Of a stretch of 64,000 nt of DNA, positions 1 to 11,661 are shown piece after piece. The notes under the pieces are model-generated. The model had not been told where the DNA came from, searched no databases, and saw only the letters and a list, made by a program, of their open reading frames with translations. Every line of letters starts with the position of its first letter. The stretch's first letter is position 1. Location of the stretch: contig NC_135016.1 of assembly GCF_051020955.1 (NCBI RefSeq), forward strand, positions 10,000,001 to 10,064,000, read 5' to 3'. Made by a program: the position numbers and the translations under genes. Origin of the DNA: Megalopta genalis. Lineage: Eukaryota > Arthropoda > Insecta > Hymenoptera > Halictidae.

Positions 1-549
1 CAAGACAATGGGCTCGGGGAGGCAAGCGGCGGAGACAAACGACGGGCGACAGGATCTCTCGAGTCACGCTTTCGACTTTTCTCTATTTTAGGAATCGGAT
101 TATCGTCACGTTTTCTCGGCCTCGAGGTCACCTTTCTTTCTCGCGGAACCCGGCCTCACCTTTCAAAAATCGGGATTAGCTAACGTCTAGATCGCAGGAG
201 ATACAGTTCACGGTGCCCTTTGTGTCGTCGTTTAGAGTCGTCCGGTAAAATACATTTTTTTAAGTGTCCACCGACGAATAAACATTACTAAATCATGGAC
301 ATTTCTTTGACGCTAGAGCTACCGTGCTTATTAGGTTTGCTTGTTAAATAAATTAGATTTATTTAATCTTCGTACGATCTGTAATATAAGATATGCTCGG
401 TAAAGAGGTTCGTAAAAAAGTTTCTCATAGAAACGTTTTCATAATTTCAGTAGGTAACTGTGAATGAAAGACATTGGTCTGGTTTGGAAGTTCTAATGAT
501 TCTAATTAATGTTATTAAATTAATGTTCTAATGTTAATGTTATTGAGAT
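1..549. other. Unique non-coding DNA
   Basis: The first 250 bases are GC-rich and CpG-rich, and the rest is AT-rich. I see no open frame of note, no splice-flanked exon and no repeat family member before the MITE that begins near 550. Confidence 0.6.
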
Positions 550-739
550 TATAGTAAATTCTCCCGAATTGACCCTCAGATTGTGTACAAAATTAGATAA
601 TTTGGGAAGAGGAGATACGATTATTCGAGTCTCGTAGCTCATTTTTATAGTTGTCGATTGTCAACGACGATCTCCTCGTGTTCCCAAATTATCCATTTCT
701 GTGCACAATCTGTGCGTCAATTAGGGAGAACTACTGTAT
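550..739. mobile_element. A-family MITE, copy 1 (TA-flanked, Tc1/mariner-like)
   Basis: A short non-autonomous DNA transposon with imperfect terminal inverted repeats. The left end reads TAGTAAATTCTCCCgAATTGA, and the right end reads its complement (TCAATTAGGGAGAActACTG). TA lies on both sides. Inside are the family landmarks: AATTTGGGAAGAGGAGATACGA on the left arm near 599-620 and its complement CCCAAATTATCC near 684-695. The palindromic layout and TA flank suggest a Tc1/mariner-type transposase mobilised it. No coding capacity is present. Related copies lie at 28505, 36732, 39328, 45551, 50423 and 57582. Confidence 0.8.
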
Positions 740-1650
740 AACGTTTCTCGTACGTGTGCCTTCATTGAGAGGTTAAACCCTGAATTGTATTTTTCCCACG
801 AGGCAAGAGTTTCCCCCGATACGGCCTAGAAACGTAAGAACAAGCATTTCCCGTTGTATCAAGAGATCTTACTATAATTTCTTCAGCATTAACATTAATT
901 TTACGGCTCTTGATGTTTAGAATTGAACAATATGAATTCTGACGGAGAGAGATCGTCCAGATGGGCTGGCTAGGTGTTAATATATTCGCCAGAGAGAATT
1001 ACGTGATCTGTTGCTGGAAGAATAATTGAGTTGAACGTTCGAACCGTAGTATAATAATCATGATATTCCACGCAGCGGTACTCACAGTACCGGCACAACG
1101 TAATTAACAGTAGCCGTGTGCACGAGGAGCACAATGTCGGCTTCGCTTTGAAGAATGGACCCCCTCTGGAGGCGATAATTTATTATTTTTATAGGGAGCT
1201 ATTCATCAATGGCCTGGCGTCTCTTTCTGCGCCCGATGTTTCCTGGTCATTTGATGTGGTCGATAAGCTACAGGTACAATGGTTTCGACGAAAGAAACCT
1301 AATTGTGTTCGGTCAAGAAAAATTGCCCGATGTCTGACATATAAACCAGCACTTTCGAAACAATTCGAAAGCACCGTCATTTCATTTTCCCGCGAGTAAA
1401 ACATTTTTCACGCTCGGACGACGAACGAACAATCTTGTTTATCAAACTTTTACGATGCATTTTCCAATGAACATTTTCTGGACACGTTGATTTTTGTACG
1501 TATAGATGTTAATAAAGTGTGCGATCGTTGCAATTTATAGTTAGAATTACAGAATCGAATAAATGTTACCGTGTTAATTTCTGTTATCAAAATCTAAAAA
1601 TAGAAGTATGTAAATACAACAAAAATGCGAGTCTCGTTCAAAAAAAATTT
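740..1650. other. Unique non-coding DNA
   Basis: AT-rich sequence without recognisable repeats. A 93-codon plus frame at 1118-1399 overlaps a 71-codon minus frame. Neither shows a domain or compositional bias of coding sequence, so neither is called. Confidence 0.55.
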
Positions 1651-1750
1651 TAGAGATTATTAAGGACGAAGAATTATTAAGGAGATTATTAAGGACAGAA
1701 GAATCATTAAGGAGATTATTAAGGACAGAAAAATTTAGAGATTATTAAGG
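1651..1750 (+). repeat. 30-bp tandem repeat, about 3.3 units
   Basis: The phrase GAGATTATTAAGGAC recurs at about 1653, 1682, 1712 and 1738. The spacing is close to 30 bases, and the units are separated by variable GAAGAATTATTAA-like spacers. The middle two units are nearly identical. This is a minor local tandem array with no coding meaning. Confidence 0.8.
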
Positions 1751-2412
1751 TGTGCAAGAAATCGTAGTTGTAATGGGTTAATTAAGGAATACATTTTTAT
1801 TTACTTCTTGCCTCTCGCAACGGCTACAGAAAATATTGAATAAACAACCGTGGCATAACGAGTTCCCGAATAAATTGGAATTAAATTACCGAGCACGCAG
1901 TATATCAGAATTCACTTAAATCAATCACAGGATTAACGCCGGTTGGTTAAAAATGGAATGGAACGCCGGGACCCGAAACCGCGACGGATCAAGTGAAAGG
2001 ATCCTAAACCGTGACACGTGTACCTCGAAAAGGAGAAGACACTGTTGGGCCAGCAAACGCGCGTCATACAGATACAATGGCGACATAGATGAGGACGCAA
2101 GGGAGCGTGGAACATTTGACTACGGGCTGTCAGAGTGTCAGCCAAGCCCATCCTCTTTCACAACGTAGGAAATATTGTAATTGCCCGTGCGGAGTTTCCT
2201 CTGCGACATGCGCCACCCGAACATTACTCGATTCGATTCCCAAGGGGTTCAGGAACCTTTTGCCCTTGACCGATAATGACATTGCTGCTGTTCCGCTTGC
2301 TGCCATTCTTGACCTCTTCGAAATCACTTCAATCGATTCTTCATCATCCCGATGTCCACTGAAAATTCATTTCACTTCGTTGTTCTCGCTCTCCGAAATT
2401 TTGTTGTTCGTC
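1751..2412. other. Unique non-coding DNA
   Basis: Mixed composition. Overlapping frames of 60-117 codons on both strands between 1933 and 2442 share no recognisable motif and are treated as chance. Confidence 0.5.
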
Positions 2413-2647
2413 GCATTTATTTTATTTCTCAGAGTAAAATGAGGATAATTCTATAACAGAAACTTGAAGGCTGTTCCATTTATTTCTTCGTAAATTAATT
2501 TTCCTATATTTCAATTTGGATCTTCTTCATCTTATTTATTTTATTGCTGAAAGTAAAACGAGGATAATTCCGCCACCGAATTCTGAAGACTGTTGCACCT
2601 ACTTCTCTGTAAATTAATTTTCCTAAATTTCAATTTGGATCTTCTTG
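2413..2647 (+). repeat. Tandem duplication, 120-bp unit, two copies
   Basis: The segments 2413-2532 and 2533-2647 align with a shift of 120 bases. Shared landmarks are AGTAAAA.GAGGATAATTC at 2432 and 2552, and GTAAATTAATTTTCCTA followed by TTTCAATTTGGATCTTCTT at the end of each unit. The copies differ mainly in the middle. It is a simple local duplication. Confidence 0.85.
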
Positions 2648-3100
2648 GAACCATGAAATAATTGTCGGTATTATTACGGTATTTGTCGTTAACCTTTAAA
2701 GGTCTTCAAAGATGGGTGCTGTCACAACATTCGCTGCTAATTTTCTAATGCCTCCGAGCCAAGAAAGATGCGTCGAATCCACGACAAAGTACTCAACCTA
2801 CTAATCGTCAGGTGAACTGAACAAACGTTTCGTGTCCTCGCGAACATACCGAGACATTATCCACAGTCTGCTCACTTTGCACCACTCCCATTTTCAGGGA
2901 TCGCAACCTCGCCTCGGGTGGCAATTGGCAAAGAAGCCACCCTTGATTGCTATAATAAAAAAAGAAAACACCGTCGGAGAATAATTCCGTCCGTGTCTCT
3001 ACGTGAGACACACTTCCCCCGGTTTCTCACAAAAGCGCGCGTTTCATTCGTTCCCATAGACACGGACGAATCGCACGAAACAGGGAGAGCATCGAGCAAG
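2648..3100. other. Unique non-coding DNA
   Basis: Ordinary mixed-composition DNA leading into a GC-rich block. Nothing recognised. Confidence 0.5.
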
Positions 3101-3215
3101 CAGGAGGTGGAGGAGCAGCAGTAGCAGCAGCAACAGCAGCAAAGCAGAAGAAGAAGAGTAAAAAGAAGAACCGAGGGGACGAAGAAAGAGAACGAAAAAC
3201 ACGGGAGGGAACAGG
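3101..3215 (+). repeat. Purine-rich AGC/AAG low-complexity tract
   Basis: Degenerate AGC triplets (GGAGCAGCAGTAGCAGCAGC from about 3111) run into AAG/AGA triplets and then a G/A-rich stretch to about 3215. The matching minus-strand frames of 69-144 codons encode runs of Ser, Leu or Cys. They are open only because of the repeat, so they are not genes. Confidence 0.75.
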
Positions 3216-4286
3216 GTGGACACGAAGAACACGAAGTCCGCTTGTAGAGGCATGTCGCAGGCCCGATTGTTCTCTTCTTCCCGGCCCTTTCCTGAAACGG
3301 GCTCGCGAAGTTAAGAGATTCGCCGGCGCGAGCAAAGCGATTCCTTAAGCCGGCCGATCGATTGTCCGATAATATCGGCCTCATTTGTCAACCGCGTCGT
3401 GCCGTTTAAATGCAAATAGAACAAGGGAACCGACCCTCTGCCGACCAACGTCCGACACAGCCCCATGGAAATTAGAATCTTTCCCGCGACGACTATTTTG
3501 CAATAATCGCTCGATCTCGGACCACCTCGGCGATTTTCGGGCTGCCTTTTTTTCACCACGATGTCTCTTTCATTGACCGGATTTCGACGGTGATCCGGAC
3601 GCGTGATTTCTGGGATGAAATCGTCGTAGTCGAGAGCCGAAGGTTTATCGAATCGTTCGATGGATTTTACATACAAGGTGGTTCATCTAAATATTTTCTC
3701 CGCTAGCGATGATACAAATATGTTTTATATGAAACTCGGCTGGTATCGAAATAGGACGCAAAATGTAGTTATCTTTCAAGATCATCGATGTTGATTTGCA
3801 TGGACGTGCATATTTTCTGCTGCATATCGTGTAGTTGAAGTTGAAATACGTTCAGCACGTATAATAACTCGGCCTTTGATCCCATGCATGAAAACGAAAC
3901 GCGAAATGTTTAAACATTTGTTGTAATATCACTATTGGAGGAGGTATTTAGGTGGTATGGTTTAGGTGGACCACCCAGTACGAGGGAGAAAATAGAGGTT
4001 CTGCTAAATCGTTCATAGTTCCTTGTCGACGCTCTTTCGATCTTGATCTGACAAATGGTTTCAGAGTCGCTGTTCAATTGTTCATTTTATGATAGATCTG
4101 CTATGGTTTGTTCTTCGAGTTGACATTGTACAAGTTGAGTTTGTTGATTCTCTTGTTCCTCCTTTATCTTGCTTCATTGCCGAGTTCCTTCAAGTGCACT
4201 CGTAACTGCAATCAATCAATGAGTGGATTAGACAAGGAAGGTACTTTGTTAAACTGTTCATTTGGTGATAAGTCTGCTCTGATTTA
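3216..4286. other. GC-rich then AT-rich non-coding DNA
   Basis: CpG-rich to about 3680, with several overlapping frames on both strands (up to 121 codons) that carry no domain. From 3680 onward the sequence is AT-rich and unremarkable. Confidence 0.5.
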
Positions 4287-4441
4287 TTATTTGTCATGTT
4301 TACTATACAAATGTGGTATTTCGTTAAGGTTATTTTTATTATTATTATTTATCATGTTCAGTATACAAATGTTGTATTTCGTTAAGGTTATTTTTATTAT
4401 TATTATTTGTCATGTTCAGTATACAAAAGTGGTATTTGGCT
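4287..4441 (+). repeat. 58-bp tandem repeat, about 2.7 units
   Basis: TCGTTAAGGTTATTTTTATT begins at 4321 and again at 4379, exactly 58 bases apart. Each unit continues through ATTATTATTT.TCATGTTCAGTATACAAA. A partial earlier unit (TTTGTCATGTTTACTATACAAA) starts near 4289. The two complete units are almost identical, so the duplication is recent. Confidence 0.9.
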
Positions 4442-4764
4442 AAGTCCTTGTTTAAAGATCACTGACAATATGAAAGTTACATCGAGTCTATAATTATTCA
4501 CAGCACTGCAACCCCATGTAATATTGGGCTAGATCAACCCTAAAGTCTTCAGTAACTACATAAATACATAGATTCTGTGCGCCAACAACAAAATATCAGA
4601 ATTGAGATCTCCGCGGAACGAATCTCTAATAAAAGCTTGGATTAAAAACGTACCCATTTTGACGTAGAAGCGTGCAGGGTACCAAGAGAATGTGCTAGGC
4701 TAATACTGCAAATTGCAACCGGCTGAATCGTATTTCTCGAGCGGAATGCGACGGCGGTGGCAAA
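4442..4764. other. Unique non-coding DNA
   Basis: No repeat family member or exon-like signal is visible. Confidence 0.5.
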
Positions 4765-4786
4765 TGGCGGAGTCAGAGGAAAGAGG

Positions 4787-4849
<63 letters not shown>

Positions 4850-4880
4850 GAAAAAGACAGAAAGGGAGAGAAAGAGATAT
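4765..4880 (+). repeat. (GA)28 microsatellite in a purine tract
   Basis: An uninterrupted GA dinucleotide run occupies about 4792-4847. It sits inside a longer purine-dominated stretch, GGAAAGAGGCAGAGG on the left and GGAAGAAAAAGACAG on the right. The run can form triplex-type structure and will be length-polymorphic. It keeps one minus frame open as poly Ser-Leu. Confidence 0.97.
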
Positions 4881-6099
4881 GATTCCCGCTGAAAGGGTCT
4901 CACAGGTGGACGCATTGCGCAAACGAAAATCTCATTATCGCGAGACAAAGGCGCGTCGATTAATCATCGTCATCGGCGTATCTCTTTGCGGGCAGCGTAT
5001 GGCTCGCGGCGGAAGCGCGGAACGATAGACTCGAGGAGAACGATAAAGTCGAAGAGCGGGCTTGGAAAGAGAACGAGATGAGGAACGAGCGTCACCGGTG
5101 CTCCTCGTGAAAGGTCCATGCGGAACTAAGCCGTGGTCCTTTTGTTCCCGGAGCATCGTCGACCATCCTGGCTACCTACGGTCCCTTCTGTCCTCTTCAT
5201 CTTCATCCGTTTTCTTCATCCCCGGCCTCCTCCCTCCGCCGCCCCTCTCCGCTCCTCTCTCCTCTCCTCTTCTTTTTTATCTTTTCTAAGAGAGCATTTT
5301 TTCCCGAGAGCGATACCGCGACGGGAGCTCGATTCTTCCGCGATTCGTCCCAGTTGATTTGCGTATAGATTTCTCTCTCTCTCGGGGGGGATTCCGCAGA
5401 AAGGGACTACGGTTCCACGGCCGTCGGCTGGACGCGTTAAATTTGTAATTGCGCTTATTACCGGCCCCGACCTGTTTTCAATCTACGCGTTTCGCGAGCG
5501 GAATTGCGCCCCGAGCTACAGGAAATGGCTCCGGCCACTGGAAGATCAAAGTGGCTAATAAATTCCTGCTGGCGCGGGCCGCGATAAACCTGGCCACTGT
5601 CGAATTCCTGCGGTGGTAAAAACGGTCCCCTTGTTACCGCCAGCGCACTCAGGCTGGTACTTCTTGACAATGGTGCCTTGTTTCTGGAGAGAATTATGGG
5701 AACTTTTGAACGGCGACTTTGTGAAATGAAGGATGCAGATGGACAATGAAGACAGATTTTTGCTTGTTGTGAAATACTTTTTCAGAGTTTGTACAATATT
5801 ATTCAACCCTTGCATCTCTGTCGTACCTTTTGAAAATTTTTGCAATTGTATTTACTAGTGGGAATTTTCATTACATTAATTTTTATAATATTATTTGACG
5901 GTGAGAATTTTTAGAATAATATTTAATAATAGGAACTTTTTTAAATATCGTTCGATAATGGGATTTTTTGGACAGCAGCTTTGTAAAAAGCTAAAGAATG
6001 GTTATGAATGGCTGATTAAAACAATTCAGACAGTTCACACACAGTTTCAATTATTTTTTATTCTCCAGCTAAAGTTTCCTTTATTTTTACCATGCTTGT
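4881..6099. other. CpG-rich block with pyrimidine tract, then AT-rich DNA
   Basis: The part from 4881 to 5680 is CpG-rich and contains a CT-dominated tract at about 5188-5285. Frames of 60-96 codons here are on both strands and not convincing. From 5690 the DNA is AT-rich, with loose local repetition of a GGGAATTTT-like phrase between 5860 and 5965. Confidence 0.5.
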
Positions 6100-6360
6100 G
6101 AAACAGTTTTTAATCATTGAAAAGATTGGAATATTCGAGTGACCTATGACCTGGGAGAAAAGCCTTTCAACAATCATCCGTGACGTTGCAAAATAAAGAA
6201 ATACATAAATGGAATATGTATAAAAAATATCCTTATATTATTATTGAGGAAGTGACAAACACGATGAACAGTGTGAATAATGAACAACATTAGAAGACAG
6301 TCCAACGAAAAACATCCTTTAAAAGATTCTTGATAAATCAATTAAGAATTAGAAACTTGC

Positions 6361-6729
6361 AAACCTGTTATGATTGACTGAAATCTCCGATAAAGAATCC
6401 ATCACGTAAAATCCTCAATCTTAACGTTCCATAGTTTACTTTATGAATCGCGAGAAAAATGACGAACATTGTAGAAAAAATTGCAAAAAATGATCAGATC
6501 TAACCACTACTTCTGAGAAATATCCTGCAAGAGTAGTTATTTGCATCGTCGGATAATAAAGGCAGAACAAGACGAGAAAAACACTTCGCACACTGTTGCA
6601 ATATCTACTAGACGTCCAAACGAATTCTAGAGAAGAAACATTCTCTAATGACACATGCAATCAGGAATCAGATGTTAGAAAATCTGTTTTGAATAATAGA
6701 GATCTCCGATAAACAATCCATCACACGTA
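6361..6729 (+). repeat. Direct repeat pair 319 bp apart (diverged duplication)
   Basis: About 50 bases around CTCCGATAAAGAATCCATCAC at 6385 recur at 6704 as CTCCGATAAACAATCCATCAC. Weaker similarity extends leftwards (AACCTGTTATGATTGA against AATCTGTTTTGAATAA). The intervening sequence could be an old tandem duplication. I cannot align the rest of the unit with confidence. Confidence 0.6.
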
Positions 6730-6735
6730 GTCAAT

Positions 6736-7768
6736 TAGAAAAATATTCCAGAGACACCGTGAGGAAAATTCGAGAAAACCCGCCAGTCCCCGTGAGCATC
6801 CTCCACAATATATCCTGCGAGAAACTGTTCTCGCGGGAAACTGCATGAAAAGGAAAGAAACAGCCTGTCGCTGTGCCAGCGAGGCCTCGAGTCGATCGGT
6901 AGGTCGTAATTATTAGGTTCGCGAACGAGACGGTCGGTGTCGAAAATGAAAAATCCTGGAAGAAGGATTAATTTCCAGCTGCCGGCGCCGCCATGGGGCC
7001 CGCTTTCGGCCAGTACGAAGGACGTGGCTAGATTCCCGCGGAAGTCCCATCGAAATTCCGGCGTGCACGTGGTGCCCATCAATCTTATTTATGCATATTA
7101 GAAATTACGCGTTGTATGTTCGTACACGGGACGGTACACGGGACCGCGGGCAAAACGAAGAATTAACAACGTTGTCCGGCATCAATCTCTGCCTCAGCGG
7201 CAGCCTGATGTCGCCGACCGGTTTTTTTTGGCCGAATCGGCGGTGTTATTGAACGCCATTAGACACGCTGATTAAAATAACGTTCCTCGAATCGTCGCCG
7301 TATTCCGGCTGAATGCCTTACAGTAATTCCATTAATCGACGCGGTTAATTGGGATTCAGCGTGACAGACCTGGGAACGATGAATGGTGACGCTGCGACAC
7401 CTTCGACAGAGTTTTTCATGAAGATTGACGGTCTCATTGACCGGATCGGTCACGCTTATTAAAAACATATCTATTAATATTTCACTCACGCGTTGCGATG
7501 AGCGATAATTATTCTCGATTAATTTTTCTTACGCAGTTCATGCGTGCTGCGCTGTTATTAGCCGGTTAATTTTAGTCTAGAACCGATAATCTTAGTTAGT
7601 AGCGTTGTATAAATATTTTTCACAAGCAAAGCGACGAGATTCGTAAACAAGTTTTCGCGTGAAGCTGCTCTATTTTCTTCACGCGTTGTCTGTCAAGCGA
7701 AGCATTTTTCTGGTATGGATATTTACGAAGACAGTGTACCATTTTATGACATATATTTTTAAGCATCA
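6736..7768. other. GC-rich, repeat-free non-coding block
   Basis: Contains a 115-codon minus frame at 6735-7082 without recognisable motif. The part at 7150-7500 is repeat-free and has several short homeodomain-like ATTA/TAAT cores in GC-rich context. That composition is common in conserved regulatory DNA, but no element can be called without comparison to other species. Confidence 0.4.
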
Positions 7769-7772
7769 TTAA

Positions 7773-7890
7773 CTTCCTTGCATCGTCGTAAGGAGTCAGA
7801 CTCGTGATGAATATTTCATACGTAATCTACTGGATATGAATGTCATTCGTTTCTTCTAAATCGAAACAAAATATTTTCGTTCATTATTAT
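7773..7890 (+). repeat. H dispersed repeat, copy 1
   Basis: Begins directly after a TTAA (7769-7772) with CTTCCTTGCATCG and matches about 110 bases at 39061-39175. Shared landmarks are TACGTAAT, GAATATGAA.GT.ATTC and TTCTAAATCGAAACAAAAT. Both copies follow TTAA. That fits one end of another TTAA-inserting element, but I could not find the opposite end. Confidence 0.6.
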
Positions 7891-9319
7891 ATGTGTTTTA
7901 TACTTATTAATTAATTAATAATTATTTATTCACTAATTACTTATTAATTCGACTTATCAACGATACTTATAATGATTCTACCTTACCGACTACGTTTTAA
8001 GTTTTCCACTAATAAGAGGAAAAAGAAATGATCTCGTCCTATTAGAAAAATGATTAAGAACGAAGAAATGCTGATCAACGTAGCCACGAAAGAAATCGCA
8101 GTGCACTTCTTCACGCCAGATTTCGATCGAACAACTTTCAACTCTGTCTACGACAGAGTGAGAAATTAACCGAATCAACAAGAAAACGATAAGAATGCCG
8201 TATTATTCGTTGTGGTTCGTAACGTTTCCGTCGATTATACAGGTCCGAAGACGATGCGATTAAACGCTATTCGTCGCGCTAATTAAAAGGGAAGCAGCGT
8301 CGGCAGTCGTGCATTGTGCGGGGGTATCGAGATCACCGTCGCATCGGTCATTCTTCTTTTATGGTTGTTCGGTATTCAGGAGGATGGATCTGAAACGTTG
8401 AATCTAGTGTTAATGTCGAGGCGACGAGTGTCACCGGAGGTGGTCCTCGATGATGAATGCGAGGCCTTAGGCGGACCTCACCAGAGGAATGGTAGGTAGT
8501 CGGGTAGCCGACAACACACAGCAGGGGGCTCTTCTCACCTGTGTTCGGTGGCACCAGCTTCTCAAGAGAAACACGCTCCCGTTCGCTCGACTCCCATATC
8601 CCCATGACTCTCCTCCTGAAATCGGATATCTGACATATTTATTAGTCAGCTGCGCGCGAACTGTCAAACCGGATTCTTTCTGCCTAAAGATCCACGTCGA
8701 AATTAATACCGACCGTATCCGCCGTGTCGCGGTCGTTATTATTCTAGAACGACGATTTAATTGGGAATCGATCGAACACGAAATTATAATGGTGATCGAT
8801 TCACGAGATTTCTCGCACTTCAATGCCCGAACGCGAAAGACCGGTTGCAGGGTTTCGCGTTTTTATTTTTTAACTCGCGCAATTATCTGCCCGTCGGCCG
8901 GTCATTACGTATTACAAAATATTAGAGGGAAATTGCTAGATTTACTTGGGAAAAAGTGTTGTTCCAGTCGTATTATTCGTTTCCCGGTCGATATAGATGT
9001 TAATTTTCAATTATCTTGTTTGCTTTTCATTTTCGAGCGATAAATTACAGTCGAGGTATTTAGTGCGAATGGAGTTAATGACTCGGTGGCCGATCAATGG
9101 AAGTAATCTAGAGAACCTTTCGTTGATTGTGTGTTCCTATATGTTCTTATCATGAGAATAGTTGCCGTGTTAAATCATTTTCGGAACAATCTCCAGGCTT
9201 TCACAAATTGTATAGCTTTATGTTGTTTTTCAAGTAGTTAATAAGATTTTCGTGATCTCGCGTATCTATTTTGTGCATTAGCTCGGCCAATCCGTATTTA
9301 TCGATTGTACTTCTATTTC
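7891..9319. other. Unique DNA with a GC-rich centre
   Basis: AT-rich to 8200, then GC-rich to 9050. A 184-codon plus frame at 8489-9043 overlaps a 118-codon minus frame. It has no signal peptide, repeat or domain I recognise, and its composition follows the surrounding CpG-rich DNA. It is not called as a gene. Confidence 0.5.
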
Positions 9320-9567
9320 TTAACCCTTTGCAATCGGAGCTATTTTAGCCGTAAACCTAATATAATTTTTCTGACTTATAGTATTTCCATTTTATACGAC
9401 AAAGTGCATTTTATGCACATGAAATTGAGTCTTGTGGTGACTCGTACAACAGTTACACTTTTAACAATTTCTTAAATGTAAACTTCGTTAATATAAAAAT
9501 TATCTTGGAATGTGCTATAACAATTTTAGCGATGCATCAGAGTCCCCACGCGAGTGCAAAGGGTTAA
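9320..9567 (-). mobile_element. E-family TTAA MITE, copy 1 (piggyBac-like)
   Basis: A 240-bp element (9324-9563) sits between TTAA at 9320-9323 and TTAA at 9564-9567. The 13-bp terminal inverted repeats read CCCTTTGCAATCG and CGAGTGCAAAGGG. It is an inverted homologue of the copy at 53182. Both contain the TTTTATGCACAT/ATGTGCATAAAA region and a TTTTTCTGA.TTATAGTAT block. TTAA target duplication with CCC termini is the hallmark of piggyBac-type transposition. No transposase is encoded. Confidence 0.85.
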
Positions 9568-10855
9568 ATCCGCAACGATGGCATACCTACGAATTACGGA
9601 CTTGCGTTTTTTTATACGTTGATAAGAAAACATCGTTATAACCTTAATAACATTAATATTGCAACATTAATTTCATAACATTAACATAACCTTATTATCA
9701 TATAAATACGTTAATAAAAAATTATAAGCTATTATTTACATGCTATTTACATATTATTTACATATAATCTACATATTATTTATAAAAGACAATTAGAATT
9801 CCTTACATGGCGCCGGCCTTTCGGGGATAAACATATACACTGGGTGAATAAATAAAATAGGATTTTGCTTGCGATTTCAGGATGATTTAGTTAGCTGAAG
9901 CGGTTCCCCTAACGAAGAGGCAAGTATAGTAAAGAGTAGTTTCGCGAGTCCAACAAAAATCGAAAAACCCACGGTCGGTGGCCTTAGAAAAAGGGGTCCG
10001 GCAGGGCCATAATTTCACGGGGCGACGTTAAATCCAAGAAACTGGATCTGCTCGCATTATGAAGAACAAATTTCCCCAATCCGACGCGCTCTTTATCTCC
10101 CACCACGGGCCCGTGCACACGGTTTAAAAGGCACATAATAAACCGTGCGTTCCGGAAAAAGAGAGCGAGAGAGCGGGAGAGAGAGTGGGCACAAAGGGCG
10201 AGAGGATCGTCGCGGGGAAAGGAAAACACACTCCATTCGCTTCTGTGAAATTACAGAAGTGCCGTTTGCAAACGTCGAGACGCAAAGAGAGGCGGCGACC
10301 GTCAGCGGCCGGTTCAGAGGTTAAAAATGCGGTGTACCACGACAAAAGGCCCGTGGTACCGCAGCCAGGGGACTCCTTTAATGCGTGCACACGTACGCAC
10401 CCGCACACACGCGGTCTCTCCCGCGTGGAGGCTTGAAAAAAATTGCTTGATATAAACAACAATTAAGTAGGAGTGCCGCGGATACCTTTCACGGAGAGCG
10501 GAGCCGTGGGAGAGAGAGCTGCTGTGTGCTCGCGCCAGGAAAAAAGGACCCGGAGACGCGCATGGGACTTGCTCGCGTGGGCGACGGATCCTCCGTGCCA
10601 AAAATGGCGGGAATATCCGACCGAGCCGGCAATTAGTCTCGGCCCGTGGCTGCCATTGTGCCGCAATTATGGACAGTTAGCCGAACGAGAACGTTCCTCG
10701 AGGAGTTCGATGAATCGCTCGCGAAAGAGTTATTAAATCCGAGTGATTCGCCTCGATCGACCCCGCCGCCCCCGCGGCCCTTGATCAACTTGATAATTCA
10801 CCGGCCACTCCGGGAATTAACCCCCCGTTACGGTCAAATTGATCCGGAACGGAAG
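9568..10855. other. Unique non-coding DNA
   Basis: AT-rich to about 9890, then CpG-rich from 9960. Overlapping frames on both strands between 9984 and 10867 (60-112 codons) show no domain. Nothing else is recognised. Confidence 0.5.
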
Positions 10856-11213
10856 TTCTACGCTTAATCGGTTTTTAATCGACTTTTACTGCAACCACTC
10901 CAGCGTACACACACCTTCTAATAACACACTCGTCTGCGTCTCGTGCTGTGATTTCACTATTCCGTATACTTTTTGTCGTAGTTCCTTTACCTTTTGTCGT
11001 TTAAACGTTCAGTTTTCTGGGAAAAATTAAGCGGTTTCACTAAATGAGCAGTAAACCCATCGATGGCGACTTTCTTTGCTATTATAAAGCTTGTGTGTTT
11101 ATCCATTTTTTTTAGATACTTTCTATACGATCATTTCCGGTGTATTTAATGCAACAACTACTCATTTATTTTAATCGAGGAAAAGTGAGCAATTAAGTAA
11201 CGATTTTGATAGT
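10856..11213 (+). repeat. F duplicated segment, copy 1
   Basis: Matches 12916-13259, about 2.06 kb downstream in the same orientation. Shared blocks include TTCTACGCTTAATCGGTTTT at the left edge, CGTGCTGTGATTTCACTA, TGGGAAAAATTAAGCGGTTT, GGCGACTTTCTTT and AACGATTTTGATAGT at the right edge. Divergence is scattered point changes and small indels. Neither copy has clear terminal repeats, so it may be a local duplication or an unclassified dispersed repeat. Confidence 0.85.
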
Positions 11214-11605
11214 TTGGGTCACTATACTGACAATGCACATATTTGTTTCTAATGCACTGTACGCGTTATAGAATTTATGCTGAAATATAGCATGCATGAG
11301 GACAGTTTTAAAAATGTGCTGCGCATGTTTGATAAAATGCACGACATAAAGTACACAAAAAGAGAGATTTTAAAGATCGTTCTTTTGTTCCTTCGTGATA
11401 CTTAAATGAAACATTCTCACATACTCTGCTGCTTCTACAGAAGTCACACATTTAAGGAACAAGACGTTTAGTCTTACATCTAACGCAAAATTGTATAATC
11501 AATTGTTCAAGCACAATAGAACAATGAAAAAGAAACAGTCATCGTTTCCTTACGTTGCAACGAACGTTCGAACTAAAACAAAGACAAGTTCTTCCAATAG
11601 TGTAA
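11214..11605. other. Unique AT-rich DNA
   Basis: No exon, repeat or structured element is recognised. Confidence 0.5.
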
Positions 11606-11661
11606 TTAACCAGTTAGCTGCTTTCGATCAGTATGCTCGTCAGAATCTGCTAACTGGTTAA
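11606..11661 (+). mobile_element. Minimal 48-bp B-family TTAA element
   Basis: TTAA at 11606-11609 and TTAA at 11658-11661 bracket only 48 bases. These begin CCAGTTAGCTG and end CTGCTAACTGG, and CCAGTTAGC/GCTAACTGG is a perfect 9-bp inverted repeat. The centre holds GATCAGTATGCTCGTC, a decayed form of the family's subterminal palindrome. It appears to be an extreme internal-deletion derivative consisting of little more than the two ends. Confidence 0.75.

Noticed and set aside
8489..9043. 184-codon plus frame
   Set aside because: No domain, no supporting splice or promoter signals, and an overlapping 118-codon minus frame.
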